Assembly: GCF_020497125.1 (NCBI RefSeq)
Contig: NC_059079.1
Coordinates: 7,967,053 to 8,031,052 of the forward strand
Length of the DNA: 64,000 nucleotides
Source: Mauremys mutica
Taxonomy: Eukaryota; Chordata; Testudines; Geoemydidae
Direction of reading: 5' to 3'
The notes beneath the pieces were generated by a model, which saw only the letters and a program-made list of their open reading frames with translations, made no database searches and was not told the DNA's origin. Positions 13,301 to 26,428 of this stretch are shown one piece after another; positions within the stretch are counted from its first letter, which is position 1; each line of letters begins with the position of its first letter. The position numbers and the translations under genes are program-made.

Positions 13301-14082
13301 GGGGATGAAGGCTAAAATACCTGTCCATCCCACATCTGCAGTCATTTCCAATGCTCTGACTGCCGTACAGCCCAATGCATCCTGACAGGCCATTTCCTGG
13401 TTCTCTCTCACAATTACAACTCCATTCTGGCCTCTATCTTTGCCACACAGCAAGTAAAGCTATCTGATCAGATCCAGTAGCTGCTTCCTACCCAAACATC
13501 AGCCATTGATTCTTATCAGGATACCTTGACCTTTCACCCTCACACCATAACAAGGGACAACACTACCGCGAGACTCATAATTCCCCTGCTGGTTCCCCAT
13601 TTGCTCCAGAAGGGCTAATTACTTTCTCTGCTTCCCTGCCCTGTACATTGAAGGAGAGGGGGGAGGGTGCAGAGTCCTTGCCCTTGTTACTGTCTACCCT
13701 ATGTGGGAGGAGAAGTAATAGTCCATGGAGGCTGCTTTCCCTGTGCTCTCTGACCCATGATTCAGGTGTCCTCCAGAGAGGAATAAGGAGATGTCTTAGT
13801 TCCTGGGAGGGCTGTTTTGGGCACCCGCATTCTCACCTGTGAATTATTATAATAAACCCATTTGTAAAAGGTTAGGGAATGAAACAGATCACAGGGCTCA
13901 GATCACATTTTGGCAAATCCTCGGCCACCTGGAAATTCATGGTGGTCACTGGGCTGCATCTCCATGGCCAGTTGGAATTGCAGGGAGAGATCTGGACAGA
14001 ACACCAGCCCCCTTCTCCAAAAGCATGGGCTTCTTCTGTTGGAGCTAAAGGAGAAACATCATTAGCAGCTAACAACGTAGCC

Positions 14083-14235
14083 AGATTTTCAGAACAGCCC
14101 AGCACCCACCATTCAGCCAGATTTTCAAAAGAACTTAGCACTTGTTAAGGCATCTGAGTAAAAGCCAGAATTTCAAGCACTCAGCACCCACTGGGACACT
14201 TGTATCCAGACTTACACACATTTTGGAAAATTCAG
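14083..14235. repeat. GATTTTCAAAAG-type interspersed repeat
   Basis: CCAGATTTTCAGAACAGCCC and CCAGATTTTCAAAAGAACTT repeat within 45 bases, followed by AGCACTCAGCACCCACTGGG. The same words recur at 10115-10150 and 47830-48150. Family unnamed. Confidence 0.45.
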
Positions 14236-16060
14236 TCTCCAAGGTGTTAGTGTGGAGGGGGATCCTTCCTCCAAATGTAATGAAACTTTGGGCTCGTCAG
14301 AGATCTGCCACTGAGAAGGGAGAGCTATGTTTCACCCACAGAGCAGCGAGACCAGGCTGTGAGGGAGTTTGCATGCACCATGCTGACAATGAAATGAAAA
14401 TGGAAACTTTCAGGAAGCCGATATCCTCCCCACTCTCCTAAAGTGATATACATCCTCAAATTATTTAATATTGTTTTATTAATATAATATTGTTTTAGAT
14501 ACCGCATGCTTATTATTTAGATTTCTCTTGGGGTTGTTTTTGTGTTACATTACGCTGCCCTAAGGGCTAATATTATAAATTATACAGCAAGCTGCCATCA
14601 CTTTAAGTACTGCAATTTAAAAAAGAAAAGAACAGCTGTCATCCAGGAAAAAAAAACAGACAAACATTACCTTAGGCAGCTATTGTTTTTCTAATAACTG
14701 AATGGGATTTTACACACACACACAACTTTGTCTATAATAGGAATGTTGGACTTTTCCATCTAGACGTGATAAATCCTTCACAGATTTAAGGTTAAATACC
14801 AACTCTTCAGCTGTCGAAGATGATAAAACTAGATCACAGGCAATGTGATTACTTCAGGGTCTACATGAATGATCACTAGTTGCTTGTGATAGCATACAAA
14901 TCGGTGCAACTAGAGAAAAAGCCGGGATCTCGGTCTACAGGGCATTTAATAAAAAATGAGTTCCTTAGCACTCTTCACTCACATATGGCAAATCTGTAGG
15001 TTTAGGTTAGCAGATGCTGTTTAAACAGGGAAAAAATTAAAGTGTCACTCTGAACAAAAATTCAAGGTGCTGCATGGCATACACCACACTTAACTTGAGC
15101 TAGAGATTTGTGGGAGGGGGGACAGGAGTCTGGTTAAGGGGAGCACTCAAGTTATACCTCAAAATAATACTGCAGCTAAAACAAGCCTAGGGCCCAATCC
15201 TGCAAAGTGCTGAGCCCCTCCAATGAGTTGTGGAACATCCAACTGCTATCACTGTTCTACCATTTTACAGTAACACAAAAAGACAATGGCCCAGAGCGTC
15301 TGCGCAGGCTAAGGAGCAGCTGGTGCAGGTGACGACCAGGCTGAAAAAGTGGTTCTAAAATGTTCTTGTGCTTCCCTAATCCTGGGGCCATCCCGGCACC
15401 AGTTCAGTCCATGGTAAAAGTAGAGCAACCGTTGTGCTGCTCTAATTTACGTCAGCACCCAAGAACTCCAAGGGCTGTTCCTGCAGCTAGGGATTACTAA
15501 GATGTAAAGGCAGCCCCAGTCATGCCTCATGGGCCAGCAGCCAGAACAGGGTGTGGTATAGATACCAAAACAGCAGATCAACACCATCCAAAACCAGCTC
15601 TTCATAGACAAATTTTCCAGGGGTCAGATAATTCAGCTTTGTCGCACAGAGTTGCAATCAATGCTAAGGTAAGAGTATCACAAGGAGGGACCAACACGGG
15701 GTGGTCAGGACAGCAGGGGAAAAAGACGGAGAGAATATAATGACTTTGAAGAGTAATGCACACTCAGTGTCTTGGGGGTCAATGGATGTGCTCCTGAAGC
15801 TACTGGGAGTTGAATTGTATGACATTTTGCGAGATGCGCTGAACACTTCACAGGAATTGGGCTGTTAGTAATCGGAAATCTCATGAATAGGATTCATAGA
15901 CAATGCAATTATTTCTGCAAAAAGTCTTTGGGGAAAATCTAGCCCTATAATTTCATGAGCTCAGGGAATTTCCTCAGTGCAGGCCACAGATCAGTACACT
16001 AATTGTCTCATGGATGCTTCCCTCTCCAGTTGCTATCATGTAGACCCCCTTCTTTCCAAG

Positions 16061-16851
16061 TGTAACCCATTTGGGTTTAGATAGCAAGGCTCCTTTAAAA
16101 CCTTGTCCTGAGGTGGAGGAAGAGCTGACTATTGCAGGGCAATGGAGAGGGAGAGGGTCATATGGTGTGGGTGTCTGTGACTCCAGACAAGAGGCCTACA
16201 GTGAGCAGACCCTCACATAGTGAAGCAGCCAACAACCAGACGGAAGCCTGGGAGGGCAGAGTGTCTGACTACAGATGGAATCACCTGAGGAGGACAAACC
16301 GGCGCTGGACTCAGTATCACTGTTGCCCAGTATGGGGCTTGTGACCTTGCGTTGGGAGCAAGGAGAGAGGCTGCAGCTAGCTGAGTCGGGAGGTTGTCAG
16401 AAGAAGGCACCAGAAGGGTTTGTCGGGAAAAGTTTACTGGCACCAAAGATGACCAGAAACACTCAAAACCCACTGCCGGACTGGAACTCTACCCAGGATT
16501 CCTGAACTCAGAGTTCGATGCCTTACTCGGTGTCTGCCCCTTCCCATTGTGATACCACTGGGCCTTGTGTTGGATGTAACCCTGTTTTACCACTCCCTGC
16601 ATCTTCCCCCCTCCCCGTTGATTTTCTCCTTTTTTTCCATTCATCCCTCTGTAAATAAATATTTCCCTTCATTGTACTATTTGTGTGTGTTTACTCTGGG
16701 GGGAAAGGGGTTGGAACACGTGCCCCTAGGGTGGAAGGGAGTTTTCCTAATGTGTTCCTGCATGTGCCTTTTCTAGGTCAGATCTGCCTGCAAAACAGAC
16801 TCCATCTTGGCCACGAGGGTGCTATAGTCACACAAGCGTGACCGGATAACA
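16061..16851 (+). mobile_element. Possible LTR-like segment
   Basis: Starts TGTAACCCATTTGGG and ends GGATAACA, so has TGT...ACA ends. It has TTTAAAA near the start and AATAAA near 16656 in a CT-rich then GT-rich context, as in LTRs. I found no matching target duplication and no retroviral ORF. The overlapping short ORFs have no recognisable domain. Confidence 0.3.
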
Positions 16852-17394
16852 TCCCTGTGTCAAATGCTGCAACAGTTCACTTGGAAAAGTAAGATTAGTA
16901 ATCACTGGATATATATTTTAGCTACCTTCAGTGGAATTTAACAGCTGGAAATAAGGAGACGGAGCCACTACCATGAGACCAGCCAGCTGTCGGTGGACTG
17001 TTACAGGAGTGGTCTATATCTGTACATATGTAACTAGTTAGTTAATAGATAAAGTGCCAGCAGAAGGCAGAATATGTAGCAGAATATGTAGCACAGTTCC
17101 TGTGATTTGTAGGAGAACTAAACTTGTTCTTTATTGCAAAATGCTTCCTCCATGCAGATCTTTGCATCCGCTCTTAACAAATGCCATGGATCATAGTCTG
17201 GCAACTGCTGCTATAACAATAGACCTCAGTTTATTTCAACATTTGTGCAGAGATCAACTCAGCATGTTTCACCCTTTCCTCATCTGCAAGATTTAAAAAC
17301 CAAATTCTGCTTTTTGGGTACACCCACACCACCCCATTGATATCATGCCCATATTTAAGGACAACATTTGGCTAAACAGTAATACTCATGAAGC

Positions 17395-17600
17395 ACATTG
17401 CAGCCGAGGATCTCAAAGGATTTTACAAGTGCTAATATTTCTAGCTTCCCAGCTAACTTTAGCTATGCAGGTATGTAATTATTATCCCTAAATTACAGGT
17501 GGGGAAACAGAAGCACAGCGATCTTAAGCAAGTTGGCTAGAGTCACGCAGTGAGTCATTGGCAGTGTCAGGAATAAGATCCCGGAGTCTAGGAATTAACT
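17395..17600 (-). repeat. MIR-like SINE
   Basis: ATTATCCCTAAATTACAGG, GTGGGGAAACAGAAGCACAG, AAGCAAGTTGGCTAGAGTCA and AGATCCCGGAGTCTAGGAAT follow the reverse-complement MIR order. Confidence 0.65.
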
Positions 17601-17739
17601 ATTGCTAATTACAGTCACAAACACATTTTAGAAGACATTTTTAAAACGTAGATAAAGGGCTGATATGGGAGCCTAAGTGCATAAATGAAGCTTAAGTACA
17701 AAACTTCAATTCAGTTGGCTGGGACTCCCGAGATGGCTG

Positions 17740-18330
17740 CTTATCCTAATGGCTCTAAGGCAATAATCTTGAATGGTGCTATTTAAATGGAAAATAAATA
17801 GCCCTGTCTCTTTAAGGAGATCAGGCCTCATTCTTGGCAGAATAACAGCAGATATAAAAAGAGCCATGATTTCAATATTTCTCATTATGACTCCTCTCCC
17901 AGCTCCTCTAAAAATAAAAGGCCACTCTGTAGCTCCAGATCAATCTAACTAAAAGGAGAAGGGAGCACTTACAACAGAATAGTGGCATTGACACTAGCGA
18001 AACATTAGTCACATGCAATATTGTCACCATAACGCTATTTTCCAGCCTTTGCAACAACTCGGATTAAATTAGGCATTTTTGCACCAAAAGCAAAATAAAT
18101 ATAGCTTTATTTAATGCTCCTAAAAGATTCAGATTCAACTGAGACCCTGAGGCATGCGGTTTTGTTATTAAAGCACATATGCTGACTCTATTGATTAGTG
18201 CAGTCCTCTGTGCAAGAGAATTTGTCACATCAATAGCAACTGAAAAATACTCAGGAGCTGTAATATGGTTTAAATGAGCAGTTACCACATCAATATAAAG
18301 AGCATTTTCAATGGCAGTAGATGGGAACCC
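17740..18330. other. Unique AT-rich stretch, possible conserved non-coding DNA
   Basis: No repeat is recognised. It holds many short AT-rich homeobox-like words (TATTTAAATGG, ATTAAATTAGG). Listed for a conservation check, no more. Confidence 0.2.
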
Positions 18331-19210
18331 TTTCGCAAGCTGCTATTTGTTTTAAGATAAAGGATAACAACCATTTTACAAGGACTTTTTTAAAGTAATG
18401 GTGAGCAAAACTGCCACCACTGAAACTGTCTTCAGATCACAGCAGCCAATGAGCAATAAAAGCAGCACTGGGGGAAAAAATCCAAGCAAGGAGGGAATGG
18501 CTATTCTACTAGCCATGTACAGGGACAAGGGCAAACAAAACACCCCCTTTCATCTCTACCAACACTCTCTCTATTCCTCTGCCCATAATGTACTGGGTTT
18601 GCGAACATGGATCCATCATGGACTTTGTTCTCCAGGGCTGTCAGTCCTGTATATTGCATGAGTTCTAAAATTCACAGGCAGCCAGGATCAAAACATGTAA
18701 CATTCCTAAATTGTGTTCGGTGTTGGATCTGAATTTTGTTGGGCAAAGGTGGATCCAGCCATGCCCTGTGTTGGGACCCAAACCTGTGAGGGGTGGTGTG
18801 TGCTGGGAATGAGTGGTATAGAACTGGCTATGCCCAAGTAGGTGAATCTCCTGCTGCCCTATTTTGGCAGTTTTCTAGCTGCTTGCTTTTTCCCTTCCAT
18901 TAATGAAGCAGCTCCTGGCCCGAGCCACAGCGACATCCAGCTGATGTGTGGGCACCCTTAAAGAGGCAGATCTTCTGGGAACTTGCCCTGGCTGAAGTGG
19001 ACAGAGTGGCTGTGTTGGAGCTGCTGTTAAAAATAAGCCAGCAAAATATCCACCTACATGGTCTACCCCCATCATCAGCCCTGGGCATAGTTATTATTGA
19101 CCATTTGCAATCCAGAAGTGCCTAGACGCCTGAGCTGAGATGGGGGTCCCAGTGTGCTAAGCACTGTGTATAGACAGAGTAAATGACTGACTTGCCCACA
19201 GTCAAATGAT

Positions 19211-19377
19211 GGGGGAGAGATAGCTTAGTGGTTTGAGCATGGGCCTGCTAAACCCTGAGTTGTGAGTTCAATCTTTGAGTGGCCACTTGGGGATTTAGTT
19301 GGGGATTGGTCCTGCTTTGAGCAGGGGGTTGGGCTAGCTGACCTCCTGAGGTCCCTTCCAACCCTGATATTCTGTGA
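19211..19377 (+). mobile_element. tRNA-derived SINE with CR1-like tail (Cry/tortoise pol III type)
   Basis: The head has a pol III A box (TAGCTTAGTGGTT) and B box (GAGTTCAATCT). The tail AGCAGGGGGTTGGG...GACCTCCTGAGGTCCC...CCTGATATTCTGTGA copies the CR1 3' end, consistent with CR1-driven retrotransposition. Not a functional tRNA. Confidence 0.88.
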
Positions 19378-19734
19378 CAAAGTTGAGAATAGTGCCTAGG
19401 TCTATCTGAGTCCCAGCACAGTGCCCTATCCTTTGGACCACACTCCCTCTCAGAAATACAACATATAAACCAAGCTATAACTAGGACTAAAGAGATCAGA
19501 CAAAAGAAGCTTATGTCAAGTATCAGGAAAAATTCATTGACAGTGACACACATTAAGGCAAGAGTAGTCAATAGGCAGACCACAGGCCAAGTCAGAACTG
19601 CCAGATGCTTTTTAACAGAAGTTGAAATCTTTTTATTTACTTATCATCATCATTATTGCTATTATTTTTTCATTATTTTCTCTAGAGTCTGGACCTTGAC
19701 CAAGAAATTTGGACCTTGACAAAAAATAATTGGC

Positions 19735-19912
19735 TACCACATTAAGTTGAGGAATAGACTCTCAAGGGATGTGGTGGAAGAGCTGTTGCTTGAGTCTTTT
19801 ATAACGCATTTGGACAAAGCCCTATACAATCTATGGAAGGGAACAATGGTACATTTACAGGGGGGTGGATCTCTTTAGTTTTCCATGTACGATTTCTGCG
19901 ATTCTGTGTATT
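19735..19912 (+). mobile_element. CR1 LINE 3' fragment
   Basis: The frame around 19745-19890 resembles the CR1 ORF2 C-terminus (RLSRDVVEELLLESF then LDKAL). It ends near TTTCTGCGATTCTGTG, a CR1 terminus. Confidence 0.5.
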
Positions 19913-20800
19913 TTGAAAGATCCAAACAAACCCCACTTCGGTTTCCGTACCACCAACATTCTTTTGTTTGTGGAAAAATCCAACTAAATGAAAACAAGGA
20001 GCAGCATGTGCCGTAAGTTTTGCAGAAGATGAGAAATTTCACAGTATCCTGATATCTTTTGGGTAACTGCTTATTTTATGATGACTAATAGGCAATTACT
20101 ATGGTAATACTGCAATACAACATGTGTGAGGTTTGGGAATGAGAAATTATAGGTAACTACTTTGGACTCATTTCTATGGTAACAAAAAGTAATTGTCATT
20201 AAATACCAGTTATACTGTGGCTGTACCTGGTAATTATAGATTTTTTATGCCCAGAAACATAAATAAAACCAATAAATTTATTCAAAGGTCTATGATTGTT
20301 TACTTATATGCTGTTATATAGAATACACAAAGACAAACACCTAATTAGGAAAAATAAACTCTATTGAAAACTTCATCTTGTCATTCTAAGATGGATACCC
20401 TGTTTTTCAATTCAGTTCAACGTGTGAATTACATATGCGTGGATGAAATGAAACAAAAAAAAAATCCCTTTTTTCCCCTAGCAAGCTAGGTGAAAAATAA
20501 TCAGGGATATTACGCAAATGACATTACATGTATAAGTAGCCATATCTCACAGCAAGACAACTGACTGTTAGAACCCACTTGACAGATCCGTAACTTTTAC
20601 TACTGGGTTTTCAGATAAATATAATACCAAAAAAGATTCCATCAAGTAAAAACCCCCAAAGATGGAATTGTCCTAAGTTACAATGTCCACTCCCTCAGGC
20701 TCCCCACTCCACCTGCGTCACCAGGTGTATCTAACTACTATACTTGCAAGCAATGGAAGGGGTTGCACTTGTTTAAATTAGGGAATATCTATACTGTTAT

Positions 20801-20991
20801 TGTTGTGTATTTGGTTGTCATGGGTATTGTTACTATGGCAACTGAGTTAGACTATTAAGGGATAGCTCAGCCGGTTTCAACCGGCTGAGTGAGCTCTCTG
20901 TATCTGTAAATAAAATGGAGGTTTTGGTTAGCTGTCTGCTCTCTGGCCTCGAGTGATTGCTTCCTACACCGGCTGCCCCAAGGATATAACA
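20801..20991 (+). mobile_element. Solo LTR, 191 bp, with 5-bp target duplication
   Basis: TGTTGTGTATTTGG...GGATATAACA has TG...CA ends and is flanked by perfect GTTAT copies at 20796-20800 and 20992-20996. Inside are a perfect 11-bp-stem hairpin with a 2-base loop at 20866-20889 and an AATAAA signal at 20909-20914. Its small size and 5-bp duplication fit a Gypsy/ERV-type LTR left by LTR-LTR recombination. No internal coding region is present. Confidence 0.82.
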
Positions 20992-21000
20992 GTTATCACA

Positions 21001-21205
21001 GGGTGTGATTACAGCTTGGATAGACATACCCAAGCTAGCATTAATCTAGCTAGCTGGGTCCTGGAGCTTCAGCATGCCCAAGGTTCCGTGTAGGCTTGTA
21101 CAGCCAGCACTGAAGTGCATGCTACCATGGCTTTGCTGGTCCAGGATCCAAGCTAGCTAGATTACAGTTAGCTCAGGTATGTCTACACAAGCTGTAATTA
21201 CATCC
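21001..21205. mobile_element. Inverted-repeat MITE with GTCTACAC-type ends
   Basis: GGTGTGATTACAGCTTGGAT at the left pairs with the complement of ACAAGCTGTAATTACATCC at the right. Both arms carry TAGACATACC/GGTATGTCTA and CTAGCTAG. No ORF. It abuts the right target duplication of the solo LTR. Confidence 0.65.
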
Positions 21206-22719
21206 TTTGATTGCTGTATAGACATATTAGAGATGACCCTAGATCTGAGTCCAGATCCGAATTTTGCAGCTCTGTTTTCTAGCTTAAAGATTGGTGACTT
21301 AGGCCCATGTTCTATCATCTAGACCCACTGCCTCCTGTTTAGCAGAGAACGGTGACAATAATAAAGGAAAACCCAAGAGATCACTAGGAAAGTGTTCTCA
21401 GTATGGTACAATAAACCCCCAAATTTACATATAAACAGGTGGATCTTTCGAGGGAAAATAGGCCCCATTTTGTTTGTTTGTTTGTTTGGTGCTATGTTTA
21501 AAAAAAGCATTTTAATTTTACAGGAGTTTAGAAGTGTTTATAAATTAATGGTAATTAATTAACTTAAATGGCTTGGTCCTTCTAAAGCTTTCCTAAACCC
21601 TTCTTCCCCAAAACAATTATATTTGGCAACATTAATGGGCCTGATCTTGGTTTCTACCAGAATATTTTGCAGATCAAAGTTCACCATCCCCTTTTACATT
21701 GTTATCAGCAGTCTCCTCAATTTTTTCCTGTGAAAGTGGAAATTAAACCTCAACTATTTTTAGAACCCACTGAAAAGATCTGGAAATTGGTCTGGGAAAA
21801 AAACGATTTGATCATCTACTCTACTCCCACACAGCAATCATTAAATTACAACAAAGGCATTCTAAATGTGCCTTTTCTGGGTGGGGGCGTGTTAAAGAAT
21901 CCCTGACCCCCACTTGGCTATCCAAACCCTTTCCCAAAACACCAGTGGCTAACTGGGTACATCTTGAACAGGGTGCTCAGTAGCCTAAGAAATTATGTAG
22001 GAAATGCCTTCTTGGAGCTTCCCCAAGCATTGTGTTATCTTATCAGTATTCGTGATCATTGCCACTGTGCAAAGGAGGAGAAAGTCCTCCCCTGGAGCCC
22101 AGGGAGAGGGGATTAAAGGAAGGGGGAGAAGAACTGAAAGTTTCTCACCTCCACTGAAGTTTTTTTTCCCCTGACACACTTTCTCTCTTGTATATCCCTC
22201 ACCTCAGGGTGATGCCTTCTCTATTTAAAAAAAAAAAAACAGCAGCAAGTTTTTGACTTCTTGTCATCTCCCTATGCCATGTTTTGGAGTTTTCCCAATG
22301 TATTCAGCACTAGAGGAGGATGGGAATGCGACAGCAGCAAACATGGTGTCTCTGTAATGTCAGGGTTTAGGATCGATCACTGACACTAGTATGACTCTAT
22401 TGGAAGATGTTCTTCACAGGGACGATATCCCCACATGGGTCAGTAGAAATGAGACCAGCTTGAGACCAAGCTCTTTGTCTGATTCACTGAGTATCTGTTC
22501 AGCGGTGCTGAGTGTGAAAGCCTGTACGCTTTTAACTGCAAATATGGCCCAAGCCTCCTGTATCGGGGAGAAAATTAAGAAAGGCCTCAGAGTCAGATGA
22601 CAAAACTGAGTCACATGAGCCGAGTTCTATTCCCGACGAAGCCACAGGCTCACTTCATGGCTTTGGGAACTATACGATTCAGAGCTAGATAGTGATTGTC
22701 CTTTATGTTTAAAAATCAG

Positions 22720-22988
22720 CTAAGAGGTGTAATTCCCAGCTCAGGTAGACACGCAAGTGCTACCTCCGCTAGCTTCTAAAAACACCAGTGTGGCCATCAC
22801 GGTTCAGGAAATTGCTTGGGCTAGCCACATGACTATGTACCTTGGGGTCAGGCAGGATTATGCTTCGGTGGCTAGGCCAAGCCACTGCAACCATTATTCT
22901 TAGGCACTAGTTTGAGCAAAGCTAGCATGTGTACATCTGCCTATACTGGTAATTACACCACTCAGATGCTGTGTAGACATACCCTTAG
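22720..22988. mobile_element. Inverted-repeat MITE, left end eroded
   Basis: AGGTGTAATTCCCAGCTCAGG and GCTAGCT near the left match the complement of the right arm (ACTGGTAATTACACCACTCA, GCTAGCATGTGTAC). The right terminus is GTGTAGACATACCCTTAG. The corresponding outer left segment is missing, apparently deleted. Confidence 0.55.
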
Positions 22989-24151
22989 TGAAGGCATGTT
23001 TGGGGAGCCCACAAGGAGACTCCACAACCAAGGTGTGAGGACAGGCAAGGAAGTGGAGAAGATGGGGTCCTGTTCCTTCTCTTCTCTCACACTGGCCCAT
23101 AGAGTGGGTCCAATGAACTGACAGGGGATGATTTGTGCCTCTGACACAATCCCTTCTGATGCGTCTCCTGTGTGGTTTGCACACTGCCCTGAGGATAGAG
23201 TGGAGCTGTCTGCAAACCGCACTGTCTGGCCCTGAGGCCTTACTGACCTCAGAGAACTGCTGGGACAGAGCTTGATTCACTAAAGACTTGTAAGTCATTT
23301 CCAGGAGAGGGAAAGGGGATTTGAGAAGATCTGGGTGCCCTCTCCTCCACTCTTGCATACGAGTGCAGGTCACAAAATCAAGTCTGAGACATGACAGCTC
23401 TGCATGTTATAATTAACATGTAGACTTTACTTTTCTTATTTGTGTCACTGTCACAGCAAATCAAACGAAGGCAACAATAAACGCCATGGAACAGAGAGTA
23501 GTAGCTGCTTGCTGCTGACTCATGGACCACAAAAGGCATCTCTTCTCCTGTCTTGTCATTGCATCTCCAGGATGCCTCACTGAGGACCTGCCCAGACTAA
23601 GAAACACATTCCCTTTCTTGCCGCCCTGGGGTCTCATCTCAGGAAGGCGAGGTTGACAGATTGCAACTAATAGAAGGCGAAGATGAAGCGGTACAGTCAT
23701 TTCACCTGCAGAAACACATTGCACCATTCAACTGCACAGTGCTGACTTTTAGAACAAGTTCTTGATAAGGAAAGTTCAGGCCAACCCCCAGGATGCCTCA
23801 AATTGAGAACATGCCGTTGTATTTCCCTGGCCTATGTCCATGTCCCTGGGTAGTATCATATATTAAATGAATGATGCTGCTACTAAACCACAGAAAAATG
23901 GAGAGAAGAAGTTAAGGAAAAATACCTTCCCTGGCCTAGATGTTACTGAAGATTTAGAGCTAGGGAACAGAGTTCGGTTGGGCATGACAAGGGGAAATGT
24001 ATCTGTCTTCCATCAGGGTTTGGTCTTGTTGGCAGGAACGAGATGCAGAAGTGTATCTCCCCCAAACAAGACTAATCATTCTGTTTTTCCTTAGTTTTAC
24101 AGAATTGTCCCACAGTTTAATCCCACAAGGAAGAAAAGATTAGTGTCTTTA

Positions 24152-24481
24152 CAGGAGCGGCACCAGGGTTTCTGGCGCCCTAGGCAGAATTCGGAGGGTG
24201 GCATTTTGTGCACACGGGAGCTTCCGGTTCCGCTCCCATCGCGCCGCCGAAGAAGGACCCTCTGCCGAAATGCTGCAGGCGACAGTGGCAGTCATTGAGC
24301 TGCTCAATTGCCTGCCACTGTTTTCCATGGCACATCGGCAGAAGGTCCTCCTTCGGTGGCGCGACGGGAGTGGAACCGGAAGCTCCCGTGCGCCCCGTGG
24401 GGAGCGCACAAAGTGCCGCCCCCCCGAATTATGGCGCCCTAGGCGACCACCTAGGGTCACCTAATGGAAGCGCCGGCCCTG
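24152..24481. mobile_element. GC-rich foldback hAT-like MITE
   Basis: The element runs CAGGAGCGGC...GCCGGCCCTG and is flanked by TGTCTTTA (24144-24151) and CGTCTTTA (24482-24489), a 7/8 match consistent with a hAT 8-bp duplication. Most of its length is one long inverted repeat: GGCGCCCTAGGCAGAATTCGG, GGGAGCTTCCGGTTCCGCTC and AAGAAGGACCCTCTGCCGA in the left arm all recur as complements in the right arm. The centre is a second small palindrome. Predicted ORFs here merely reflect the hairpin. Confidence 0.78.
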
Positions 24482-25691
24482 CGTCTTTATGGAAGATCCT
24501 ACAGAAAGGGGTTTTTCACACATCAAATTTGTCCATTTCTGCCATGTTCGTCCTGCACAGAAATCTGCCAGAAAGGTTCTTTCAATCCAGGTGGGATCAG
24601 AAGACAGGTTGCCACCTTGAACAGAAAAAGATGCCACTTTAAAGAGTTGCCATTTTAAATACCTCAGTGTATGGCTTAATTAAAAAAAAAGTTTCTAAAT
24701 TAATTATACAAACAGTTTCCACCTCCCCTGTAATTATAAAGAGGGTTACACATAAAGGTGATCCTGGTTTTAAAAAGCTTCTAGAAAGCAATCTAGTCCA
24801 TCTCCCTGTTCTGTGGCAGGATCTTCATATCCTGAAGATACAATGAGCTGTGAATTCTTGTTATTAGTTCATACATTAGAGGTGAAAGAACAAGATAGGG
24901 CATGTGTTTTTCACTGAAAGACTGAAGGAAGAAACACTTGAACATGGCAGTTTCATCCTCCCACGTGCATTCTTATGGCAAAGGTTTGTGATGTTAGCAC
25001 GCTGGCAAACAATAGCGAGTATCCAAATCGTAAGCCATCCAAATTAGCTATTCAGAACCTTGATTCATATTAGGGGTGGGTGAACTATGCACTTTGGGAA
25101 CTCAACTTTCCCTCACCTCTACTCCTCACTGATCCCACAACATGCGTATCTAAGCAACTCTGCTTGGCATTTTGAATCTGATGCGTTTCTTGTAGTCCAC
25201 TGACAACAGCAGAATTTTCATTTCTCAGCCCTTCCTATATACTGGGGGAGAGGCAGAAAGCTTTGGGTAATGCCTGATGAGGAAAGGGTTATAAGAAAAA
25301 GCAACACTTCTGATTCCTTATGAATTGGTCAGAATCTTCACTGCAAATAAGGTGAGCGGAGGTGGTTTCACCATCTCCAGTATATATACACATGTACAAT
25401 ACCTATAAGAATATCTATATTTGTTAATGTGTTTTCTATTAAAGGTTTATGGAGTAATGTTACAAGCAGATCAAGATTTTTTTTTTCAAATCAATTCAAC
25501 AAATATCTTGGCTTTTACTCTATGGTTAGATCTCAAATATTCAAACTTTGGGCTGTGTCGCTTACCAGCCTGGTTAGTCAGATTGGTGACATATCATCTT
25601 TTTTGTCCCCTGCTTGGTAAACCACACATACTTCCATCATGAATACTTGCCTAGGTTTCACTTAGCACCCAATTTCCACAAACACTGATAA

Positions 25692-25870
25692 GGGGGGAGG
25701 GATAGCTCAGTGGTTTGAGCACTGGCCTGCTAAACGCAGGGTTGTGAGTTCAATCCTTGAGGGGGCCACTTAGGGATCTGGGGCAAAATCAGTACTTGGT
25801 CCTGCTGGTGAAGGGAGGGGGCTTCACTCAATGACCTTTCAGGGTCCCTTCCAGCTCTATGAGCTGGATA
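25692..25870 (+). mobile_element. tRNA-derived SINE (Cry/tortoise pol III type)
   Basis: A box GATAGCTCAGTGG and B box GAGTTCAATCC, then GGGGCCACTTAGGGATCTGG and the GGTCCCTTCCAGCTCTATGA tail. Full-length, little diverged. Confidence 0.9.
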
Positions 25871-26428
25871 GGCATGTACACCTCTGAAGTTCATGTCCAC
25901 AAACATTTGTTCCGGGGGGGGGAATGAATGTACAGAGCATATAAATAACCATCCCAGAGCATGTTTCTGTGTCCCAAGCACAAATGTTTTATAGCTCCGA
26001 TATTAAACTCACTTGCTGCTGGTTATGAACATTTCACCAATGGAAAGTCCCCACAGAGTCACAACCCATTTGCTCCATTCCCTGGAGTATTAGCAGTAGT
26101 TTGCAGACAACAGACAATTTTGGCATTACTGTTGCTATCTTGGCTCACAGCACTAACCTCAGAGAGTGAGCGCTTGGAACAAAGTAGCTGTTATCCTGGA
26201 GCAGATCATAGGTCCAGCTGGTCCAATATCCTGCTTCCAGATAGTGGTTACCATGAAAAAGTCAGCCAGCTGTTACCATTCTGTCTTACATCAATATGCA
26301 GTTATTTCTAGTGCTGGTTGGAAAACAAGCAACTTGTTTTGCAAAAATATTTGAGGTTTTAGAGTTTGTCGTCATCTGCATCAGAACAGCGAGAAAGCGA
26401 GAGAGACTAATTTTAGAGGCTAATTATT

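Noticed and set aside
22900..23373. 157-codon minus-strand ORF
   Set aside because: Starts in unique DNA and ends inside a MITE; no recognisable domain, no splice sites, no homologue that I recognise.
24149..24642. Antiparallel ORFs of 88-144 codons
   Set aside because: Created by the GC-rich foldback element; each strand mirrors the other.
25700..25760. tRNA gene
   Set aside because: A and B boxes are present but the sequence is the head of a SINE with a CR1-like tail; three more copies occur in the window and no cloverleaf is complete.
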